7,508 nt of DNA from assembly GCA_934725535.1 (NCBI GenBank), contig CAKVBV010000087.1, forward strand, positions 1 to 7,508, in the 5' to 3' direction. The notes under the pieces were generated by a model. It worked only from the letters and a program-made list of their open reading frames with translations. It searched no databases and was not told the origin of the DNA. Shown here piece by piece: positions 1 to 5,212 of this stretch. Both the position numbers and the translations under genes were made by a program. Every line of letters starts with the position of its first letter. Position 1 is the first letter of the stretch. Origin of the DNA: an uncultured Bacteroidales bacterium (GTDB lineage: Bacteria > Bacteroidota > Bacteroidia > Bacteroidales > Paludibacteraceae).

Positions 1-1
1 G

Positions 2-1396
2 CACATCGGTGCCTACAACGTTAAACTCAAGAACGGACAGCACATCACTTTCCTCGACACCCCGGGTCACGAAGCCTTCACCGCTATGCGTGCGCGTGGT
101 GCCAAGGTCACGGATATCGCCATCATCATTGTGGCTGCCGACGATGCTGTCATGCCGCAGACCGTCGAGGCTATCAACCACGCGCAGGCTGCCGGCGTAC
201 CGATGATATTTGCTATCAACAAGTGCGACAAGCCCGGTGCCAACCCCGACAAAATCAAGGAGCAACTCTCCAACATGAATATCCTCGTCGAGGACTGGGG
301 CGGACCCTACCAGAGTCAGGACATCTCCGCCAAGACCGGTGCGGGCGTCTATGAACTCCTCGAAAAAGTCCTCCTCGAAGCCGAGATGCTTGACCTCAAG
401 GCGAACCCCAAACGCCGTGCCAAGGGCTCTATCATCGAGTCTTCACTCGACAAAGGGCGCGGCTATGTGGCTACTATCCTCGTCAGCGACGGCACGCTCC
501 ACATGGGCGACATCGTCCTCGCGGGCACCTACCACGGCAAAATCAAGGCGATGTTCAACGAGCGCGGACAGAAAATCACCGAGGCACTCCCGGGCGAACC
601 GTGCCTTATCCTCGGCTTGAACGGTGCGCCGCAGGCGGGTGACGAGTTCAACGTCCTGCCCACCGAGCAGGAGGCACGCGAGATTGCCAACAAGCGCGAG
701 CAACTGCAGCGCGAGCAATCCATCCGCACCAAGAAGCACGTCGGACTCGATGAAATCGGACGCCGTCTCGCTATCGGCGACTTCAAGGAACTCAACATCA
801 TCGTCAAGGGCGACGTGGACGGTTCCGTGGAAGCCCTCAGCGACTCGCTCATCAAACTCTCCACCGAGAATATCCAGGTCAATGTCATTCACGGTGCCGT
901 CGGTGCCATCTCCGACAGCGATGTGCTGCTCGCAGCCGCTTCCGACGCCATCATCGTGGGCTTCAACGTCCGTCCTACCGGCACTGCGCGCAAGATGGCG
1001 GACAGCGAGGAGGTGGACATCCGCATCTACTCCATCATCTACGACGCTATCGAGGAAATCAAGGCGGCTATGGCGGGTATGCTCTCCCCCGAAATCAAGG
1101 AGGAAGTCACCGCCACCCTCGAAGTCTTGCAGACCTTCCACATCTCCAAGGTGGGCACTATCGCCGGTTGTATCGTGCGTGAGGGCAAGGCGAAACGCGC
1201 CAACAAGTGCCGTGTCATCCGCGATGGTATCGTCATTCACACGGGCGAACTCTCGTCGCTCAAGCATGGCAAGGACGACATCAAGGAGGCGGGCGTCAAC
1301 ACCGAATGTGGCTTGAGTATCAAGAACTTCAACGACGTGGTCGAGGGCGACCTCATAGAGACCTTCGAACAAGTGGAGGTTGCCAAGTCGCTATAA
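2..1396 (+). CDS. infB: Translation initiation factor IF-2 (5'-truncated by window edge)
   Basis: IF-2 is the GTPase that brings initiator fMet-tRNA to the 30S subunit and promotes 50S joining. The reading frame is open from base 2, so the gene starts outside the window. The 464 visible residues lack the N-terminal domains and the G1 P-loop. They begin inside the G domain: G3 motif DTPGHE at visible residues 19-24, G4 motif NKCD at 73-76, and the G5-like SAKTGAG from 109. Domain II follows (near GRGYVATILVSDGTLHMGD), then domain III and the C-terminal tRNA-binding domain (VGTIAGCIVREGKAKRANKC, then GELSSLKHGKDD). It ends EQVEVAKSL at TAA. The size and domain order of the visible part are normal, with no frameshift. 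A terminator follows the stop within 15 bases, so infB is probably the last gene of its transcript. Identification is secure. Confidence 0.97.
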   Translation, partial: HIGAYNVKLKNGQHITFLDTPGHEAFTAMRARGAKVTDIAIIIVAADDAVMPQTVEAINHAQAAGVPMIFAINKCDKPGANPDKIKEQLSNMNILVEDWGGPYQSQDISAKTGAGVYELLEKVLLEAEMLDLKANPKRRAKGSIIESSLDKGRGYVATILVSDGTLHMGDIVLAGTYHGKIKAMFNERGQKITEALPGEPCLILGLNGAPQAGDEFNVLPTEQEAREIANKREQLQREQSIRTKKHVGLDEIGRRLAIGDFKELNIIVKGDVDGSVEALSDSLIKLSTENIQVNVIHGAVGAISDSDVLLAAASDAIIVGFNVRPTGTARKMADSEEVDIRIYSIIYDAIEEIKAAMAGMLSPEIKEEVTATLEVLQTFHISKVGTIAGCIVREGKAKRANKCRVIRDGIVIHTGELSSLKHGKDDIKEAGVNTECGLSIKNFNDVVEGDLIETFEQVEVAKSL

Positions 1397-1403
1397 ACCA
1401 ATC

Positions 1404-1448
1404 AATAAGAGGCTATCTGACTGTAATAGTTGGTTAGCCTCTTTTATT
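1404..1448 (+). terminator. Intrinsic terminator of infB
   Basis: A perfect 9-bp inverted repeat, AAGAGGCTA (1407-1415) and TAGCCTCTT (1435-1443), encloses a 19-nt loop and runs directly into a T-rich tract (CTTTTATT). It starts about 10 bases after the infB stop codon. A-rich bases before the left arm could let it work weakly on the other strand too, but no gene on that strand needs it. Confidence 0.88.
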
Positions 1449-1480
1449 GTGCAACTGTCAGGGCAACTCCCTCGGCATTT

Positions 1481-1513
1481 TGTCGCGGGTCTGTCGCGAG
1501 TCTATCGCGGGTC
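1481..1513. repeat. 11-bp tandem repeat, three copies
   Basis: TGTCGCGGGTC (1481-1491) is followed without spacer by TGTCGCGAGTC (1492-1502) and TATCGCGGGTC (1503-1513), with one substitution in each of the second and third copies. It lies in the non-coding gap after infB. No function can be read from it; slippage or an operator array are both possible. Confidence 0.7.
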
Positions 1514-1618
1514 GCCCGAAAGTTAACGGATACAACAATACAGCAAATAGTTCACATGGTCATTAGTCTGTTGCATGTTAATGTCTGTTCAATATAAAAG
1601 CATAGTGGCATCTCGGTT

Positions 1619-1643
1619 GGGAGACGACGCGGCTCGCGTCGTT
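1619..1643. repeat. GC-rich palindromic repeat, copy 1
   Basis: The bases ACGACGCG (1624-1631) and CGCGTCGT (1635-1642) form a perfect 8-bp stem with a 3-base loop, preceded by GGGAG. The same 24-base block recurs at 5164-5187 with 22 of 24 identities. Two intergenic copies in one 7.5-kb window suggest a dispersed REP-like element rather than a gene-specific terminator. No T-tract follows on the + strand. Confidence 0.7.
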
Positions 1644-1644
1644 A

Positions 1645-1659
1645 TGCGCCTTAGGCGCA
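1645..1659. repeat. Small GC hairpin TGCGCC-TTA-GGCGCA
   Basis: A perfect 6-bp stem with a 3-base loop, two bases after the GC-rich palindrome at 1619-1643. It is absent beside the second copy of that palindrome near 5164, so it appears to be a separate element or a variable appendage. Function is unknown. Confidence 0.5.
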
Positions 1660-1682
1660 CCGGAAACAATCCATTGCAAAGG

Positions 1683-1764
1683 AATTAATGGCTAATTACA
1701 CGGTAATTAATGTTCTATTCCAAAATAATTAATGGTCAATTACACGGTAATTAATGTTCAATCC
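1683..1764. repeat. AT-rich palindromic direct repeat, two copies with 44-bp period
   Basis: Two copies (1683-1720 and 1727-1764) share AATTAATGG, AATTACACGGTAATTAATG and TTC with few substitutions. Each holds an inverted repeat around ACG: TAATTAC/GTAATTA in copy 1, shortened by one pair in copy 2. The pair lies 140-220 bp upstream of the phosphate transporter start. It could be a pair of protein-binding sites, a dispersed AT-rich repeat, or a local duplication. No T-tract supports a terminator. Confidence 0.65.
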
Positions 1765-1825
1765 CCCAACCAACAATGCCCTATATATTTACATGTATTA
1801 ACCCCGTCAAACTCGTGTCAAACAG

Positions 1826-1869
1826 CAAGGGATAAGCAACCCTTGCGCAAGGGATACGCCACCCATACG
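1826..1869. repeat. 22-bp direct repeat just upstream of the phosphate transporter
   Basis: Two adjacent 22-base units (1826-1847 and 1848-1869) match at 18 of 22 positions; both begin CAAGGGATA. The first unit also contains CCCTTG, which can pair either with the CAAGGG before it or with the one after it, so alternative hairpins are possible in a transcript. The repeat ends 33 bases before the ATG at 1903, a position suited to an operator or a leader structure. That role is inferred only from location. Confidence 0.55.
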
Positions 1870-1902
1870 AACCCGATATAATAATCATTTTTAACATCTG
1901 TC

Positions 1903-3591
1903 ATGTTCTTAAACGTACTCACAGCCATTCTCACCCTTATCGCAGGTATCGGTATCTTTCTCGTTGCCTGCCAGATGATGTCCTCCAACCTTGAGACTGC
2001 CAGCAGTTCGCGCCTCAAAAGCCTTTTCTCCAAGGTATCCAACAGCCGCCTTATCGGGGTCGGTATCGGTGCTTTGGGCACGGCGGCGATACAGTCGTCG
2101 GGTGCCACCACGGTCATGGTCATAGGTTTCGTGAATGTCGGCATTATGTCCCTTGCACAGGCGGCGACGGTCATCTACGGTGCCAACATCGGTACTACGG
2201 TCACCGCACTTATCGTTGCCATGGGTCTCAGCAGTGGCGGCGGCATATCCACCACTACCATTTTCGCAGCCCTCGCGGGTATCGGCGCATTCATCGGGCT
2301 TTTCTCCAAGAACGACAATGTCAAGACGTGGGGTGGCATCATCACCGGCTTCGGTATGCTCTTCGTCGGCTTGAGCATCATGGAGGGTTCCATGAAGTCA
2401 TTCGCGGAGATGGAAGAGGTACGTCTCTACCTTGCCGGCGTGGACAATGCGCTGCTGCTCGTCATGCTCGGCGCAGTCCTCACCGCCATCATACAGTCCT
2501 CATCGGTCGTAACCTCTATCGCCATCACCATGGCGGTCACGGGGCTTATCACGCTCAATCAGGGCATCTTCCTTACCATGGGTTCCAACATAGGCTCATG
2601 CGTCGTAGCCATTATCGCAGGTATGACCAGCGGAACCAACGCCAAGCGTACAGCCCTTATGCACCTGTTTTTCAACTGTTTCGGTGTCATCGTCTTCCTT
2701 TGCGCCGCGGGTGTCATGTACCTTGCCTCGTCTGGCACATTCGGTTTCGGAACTATCTTCGAGGACCTCTTTCCGGGTGTGCCGCAGTTCCAGTTGGCAT
2801 TGTTTCACACCTTCTTCAATGTGACGACGGTACTCATTATCCTGCCGCTCACCGACTACTTGGTCAAAATAGTCTGTCACATTATCCCCGACTCGCGCGA
2901 CGCTGCCAATGGGCAAGCCGCACAACCGCACTTCTATTTCGTGGACGACAAGATGCTGCGCACACCTATTATCGCGGTGCACCAGGTGCAGTTGGAGATT
3001 GAACACATGGCGGCAGTCGCTATGCACAACTACGACATCGCCATCTATACTATCTCGCACCTCGATTTCCGCCAGATGGACGAGTTCCGCGCCAACGAGG
3101 CTCAACTCAATTATCTCAACCGCTCCCTTATCCCGTACATTGTGCGGCTTAACAACTTGCCTGTCAGCGAGGAAGACCATCGTTACCTGGCGACTGCCAT
3201 ACGTTCTGTCGGAGACTTGGAGCGCGTCGGCGATTACGCGGTCAATATCACCGAGTACGCCGAGGACCTGCACAAGTCGGGTGAAGCCTTCACGGGCGAG
3301 ACCTTGGACGAGATTGAGCAGATGCGCGAGGCAATTTTCTCCGTATATCAGTTTGTGATGAAGGCGTATATGGAGAAGGACTTCAAGGCGTTGGACGCTG
3401 CCAATGCGCACGAGGACGAGGTGGACAACCTGACCGAGAACATGGAGAAGCAGCACCTTCGCCGTTTGACGGACGGGGTATATTCAGCCAATGTCGGTGC
3501 CCAGTACCAGGAATTGGCTTCCGATTCCGAGCGTATCGCCGACCACCTCATCAACGTCGGCAAATCCATCCGCACCCTCACTCACAAGTAA
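1903..3591 (+). CDS. Na+/phosphate cotransporter with C-terminal PhoU domain (NptA/PNaS family)
   Basis: An inner-membrane sodium-coupled phosphate importer of 562 residues, normal for bacterial members that carry a PhoU extension. The membrane part (about residues 1-325) holds the two inverted Na/Pi-cotransporter repeats that define the family: QSSGATT (64-70) with YGANIGTT (92-99), and QSSSVVTS (198-205) with GSNIGS (227-232). Hydrophobic segments fit about eight membrane spans. From about residue 350 to the end is a helical PhoU-like domain with two E-x-x-x-D metal-binding signatures, ERVGD (440-444) and ERIAD (543-547). PhoU domains are known to tie phosphate transport to cellular phosphate status, so this domain is probably an intrinsic regulator on the cytoplasmic side. 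The ATG at 1903 opens directly into the first hydrophobic helix. No Shine-Dalgarno sequence is seen, as is usual in Bacteroidota. folC follows after 6 bases. Substrate preference for phosphate is inferred from the family. Confidence 0.93.
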   Translation: MFLNVLTAILTLIAGIGIFLVACQMMSSNLETASSSRLKSLFSKVSNSRLIGVGIGALGTAAIQSSGATTVMVIGFVNVGIMSLAQAATVIYGANIGTTVTALIVAMGLSSGGGISTTTIFAALAGIGAFIGLFSKNDNVKTWGGIITGFGMLFVGLSIMEGSMKSFAEMEEVRLYLAGVDNALLLVMLGAVLTAIIQSSSVVTSIAITMAVTGLITLNQGIFLTMGSNIGSCVVAIIAGMTSGTNAKRTALMHLFFNCFGVIVFLCAAGVMYLASSGTFGFGTIFEDLFPGVPQFQLALFHTFFNVTTVLIILPLTDYLVKIVCHIIPDSRDAANGQAAQPHFYFVDDKMLRTPIIAVHQVQLEIEHMAAVAMHNYDIAIYTISHLDFRQMDEFRANEAQLNYLNRSLIPYIVRLNNLPVSEEDHRYLATAIRSVGDLERVGDYAVNITEYAEDLHKSGEAFTGETLDEIEQMREAIFSVYQFVMKAYMEKDFKALDAANAHEDEVDNLTENMEKQHLRRLTDGVYSANVGAQYQELASDSERIADHLINVGKSIRTLTHK

Positions 3592-3597
3592 CCCGCT

Positions 3598-4923
3598 ATG
3601 ACCTACGCGCAAACGCTTGATTATCTGTATGCTTCGCAGCCCGCTTTCCACATCGTGGGTGCAGCGGCATACAAGCCGGGGTTCGACAATACCTACCGTC
3701 TTATGCACCATCTGGGTGACCCGCATCTGCGTTTTCGCTCTGTGCATATCGCAGGTACCAACGGCAAAGGCTCCACGTCCCACCTCATCGCGGCAGCCTT
3801 GCAGGCGGAGGGGTATAGGGTAGGGCTCTACACTTCGCCGCATCTGGTGGACTTCCGCGAGCGCATACGCATATCGGGGCAGATGATTCCCGAGGGTAGG
3901 GTAGTGCAGTTTGTGGAGGAGAACCGTGCTTTCTTGGAGGAGGTGCGCCCCTCTTTCTTCGAGACCGCTATGGCTATGGCATTTGCCTATTTTGCCGAGC
4001 AACAGGTGGACATTGCCGTTATCGAGGTCGGCTTGGGCGGTCGGCTGGATAGTACCAATATCATCACGCCGCTTCTGTCCGTCATCACCAATATCGGCAT
4101 GGACCATACCGAGTTCCTCGGCAACACCCTTGCAGCCATTGCGGGGGAGAAAGCGGGCATTATCAAGCCCGATGTGCCGTGTGTCATCGGGGAGACAGAA
4201 CCCGAAACGGCACCTGTCTTTATGGCGCGCGCACGCGAATGTGGTATCCTCGGCGAAGGATTGGAGACCACCGATTGCCGCCTTTGGTTTGCTGACCAAT
4301 GCGGTTACCTGCGCCGTCGCAGACTGCGTGAAGTGCCTGAGTGTCAGTTGCATGGTATCTATCAGGACAAGAACATACAGACTGCTTATGTAGCCTTGCA
4401 GGTACTCAATACCTATACGCCGCTGCACGTATCCCCTTCGGCTATTGCTGACGGATTTGCACACGTATGTACCATGACGGGTCTGCGTGGGCGTTGGGAA
4501 GTTCTCTGCGAACAGCCCTTGACGATTTGCGACACGGGGCACAACTCGCACGGTATCCGCTATGTCTCCGAGCAACTCCAAAACCTGCTGACATCAAAAG
4601 AGGGTGCGGCATTGCATATTGTATTCGGCATGGTCAATGACAAGGATGTGGATGTTGTCCTACGCCTTATGCCTGACCGTGCGCACTACTATTTCACCCA
4701 AGCCCATACCCATCGCGCCATTCCCGCTGAGGCCCTGCAAGCCCTTTGGCTGCAACTGCACAATGATTGTCCTGCCGATTGGTGCCGTTCCTACTCCTCC
4801 GTCCGCGACGCTATCCTTGCCGCCCGCACGGCTGCCGCTACTTCCGACATCATCTTTATCGGCGGTAGCAACTACGTCGTCGGTGAAGCCCTACTGCTAT
4901 ACCAGTGCAACCACCAACCATAA
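3598..4923 (+). CDS. folC: Bifunctional folylpolyglutamate synthase / dihydrofolate synthase
   Basis: A cytoplasmic Mur-ligase-family enzyme. It joins L-glutamate to dihydropteroate (making dihydrofolate) and extends the polyglutamate tail of folates, using ATP. The length of 441 residues is typical. Motifs in order: P-loop GTNGKGS (53-59), substrate loop YTSPHLVDFRERI (78-90), VIEVGLGGRLDSTNI (141-155), NIGMDHTEFLG (165-175) and GEKAGIIK (183-190), which holds the lysine that is carbamylated in Mur-type ligases (family knowledge). The C-terminal ligase domain has GRWEV (298-302), DTGHN (312-316), FGMVNDKD (343-350) and a final GGSNYVVGE (422-430). DTGHN replaces the DGAHN of many bacteria, which I regard as ordinary variation. 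The start at 3598 lies 6 bases after the transporter stop, so the two genes are probably cotranscribed, although their functions are not obviously linked. Whether both activities are present cannot be read from sequence alone. Confidence 0.95.
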   Translation: MTYAQTLDYLYASQPAFHIVGAAAYKPGFDNTYRLMHHLGDPHLRFRSVHIAGTNGKGSTSHLIAAALQAEGYRVGLYTSPHLVDFRERIRISGQMIPEGRVVQFVEENRAFLEEVRPSFFETAMAMAFAYFAEQQVDIAVIEVGLGGRLDSTNIITPLLSVITNIGMDHTEFLGNTLAAIAGEKAGIIKPDVPCVIGETEPETAPVFMARARECGILGEGLETTDCRLWFADQCGYLRRRRLREVPECQLHGIYQDKNIQTAYVALQVLNTYTPLHVSPSAIADGFAHVCTMTGLRGRWEVLCEQPLTICDTGHNSHGIRYVSEQLQNLLTSKEGAALHIVFGMVNDKDVDVVLRLMPDRAHYYFTQAHTHRAIPAEALQALWLQLHNDCPADWCRSYSSVRDAILAARTAAATSDIIFIGGSNYVVGEALLLYQCNHQP

Positions 4924-4987
4924 TGGCATAATCATGCATCAGTAAGGCGATGTAACAACATATTTATATAAGCGTTATGCCTTCTCC

Positions 4988-5119
4988 TGATTATCTGAAA
5001 CCTGAACAATTTTGGATACCTATTGACCAAGAACAAAGCCTTTAACGCTCGCGCCTGTTGCGAGGGCTTTTGTTCATAGAATGTGGTCAATAAAGGTGGT
5101 TCAGGACTTCAGATAATCA
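4988..5119. repeat. Long imperfect inverted repeat (about 132 bp) between convergent genes
   Basis: Paired arms nest one inside another: TGATTATCTGAA (4988-4999) with TTCAGATAATCA (5108-5119), CCTGAAC (5001-5007) with GTTCAGG (5099-5105), ACCT (5018-5021) with AGGT (5094-5097), TTGACCA (5023-5029) with TGGTCAA (5084-5090), GAACAAAGCC (5031-5040) with GGCTTTTGTTC (5065-5075, one bulge), and CTCGC (5048-5052) with GCGAG (5060-5064) at the tip. The arms are collinear, so the whole stretch folds as a single long hairpin with bulges. It could be an extended 3'-end structure, a stable small RNA, or a MITE-like remnant. No clear target-site duplication flanks it. No protein-coding gene is convincing in 4924-5212. 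Confidence 0.75.
5031..5075 (+). terminator. Terminator-like core downstream of folC
   Basis: Inside the long dyad, AAAGCC (5035-5040) pairs with GGCTTT (5065-5070) and CTCGC (5048-5052) with GCGAG (5060-5064). The right arm runs into TTTTGTTC. This is the best candidate for the end of the transporter-folC transcript, about 110 bases after the folC stop. The matching A-rich left side (GAACAAA) would give a U-rich tail on the - strand, so it may also act for the convergent BspA-like gene. Confidence 0.6.
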
Positions 5120-5163
5120 AAGGAAACAGACAAAGTTCCACGCTTTATTTATGCCAAATATAT

Positions 5164-5188
5164 GGGAGACAACGCGTCTCGCGTCGTC
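5164..5188. repeat. GC-rich palindromic repeat, copy 2
   Basis: Second copy of the block at 1619-1643 (22 of 24 bases identical). GACAACGCG (5168-5176) and CGCGTCGTC (5180-5188) pair over nine positions with one mismatch around a 3-base loop. It lies 25 bases beyond the stop codon of the BspA-like gene. In both copies the left flank is GGGAG, so the conserved element has a polarity. Confidence 0.7.
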
Positions 5189-5212
5189 CAGACCACCTTG
5201 AGTTATCTACGA

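Noticed and set aside
443..1372. A 309-codon open frame on the - strand opposite infB
   Set aside because: It lies wholly inside the infB coding sequence, its translation is low-complexity (rich in D, V, L) with no recognisable domain, and GC-rich genes commonly leave such antisense frames.
1784..1791. TATATTTA, close to the Bacteroidota -7 consensus TAnnTTTG, as a promoter for the transporter
   Set aside because: The final G is missing and no TTTG-like -33 element lies about 19 bases upstream, so the support is too weak to list as a feature.
1877..1882. TATAAT 20 bases before the transporter start, resembling a sigma-70 -10 box
   Set aside because: Bacteroidota promoters use a different consensus (TAnnTTTG with an upstream TTTG), no -35 box sits at the right distance, and the site is very close to the ATG.
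2596..3456. A 286-codon open frame on the - strand opposite the transporter, and a 365-codon one at 3484-4581 opposite folC
   Set aside because: Both are antisense shadows of well-identified genes, and neither translation shows a family motif.
4500..4560. DTGHN in FolC instead of DGAHN as a possible catalytic change
   Set aside because: The D and HN positions are kept, and I regard the change as ordinary variation in this family.
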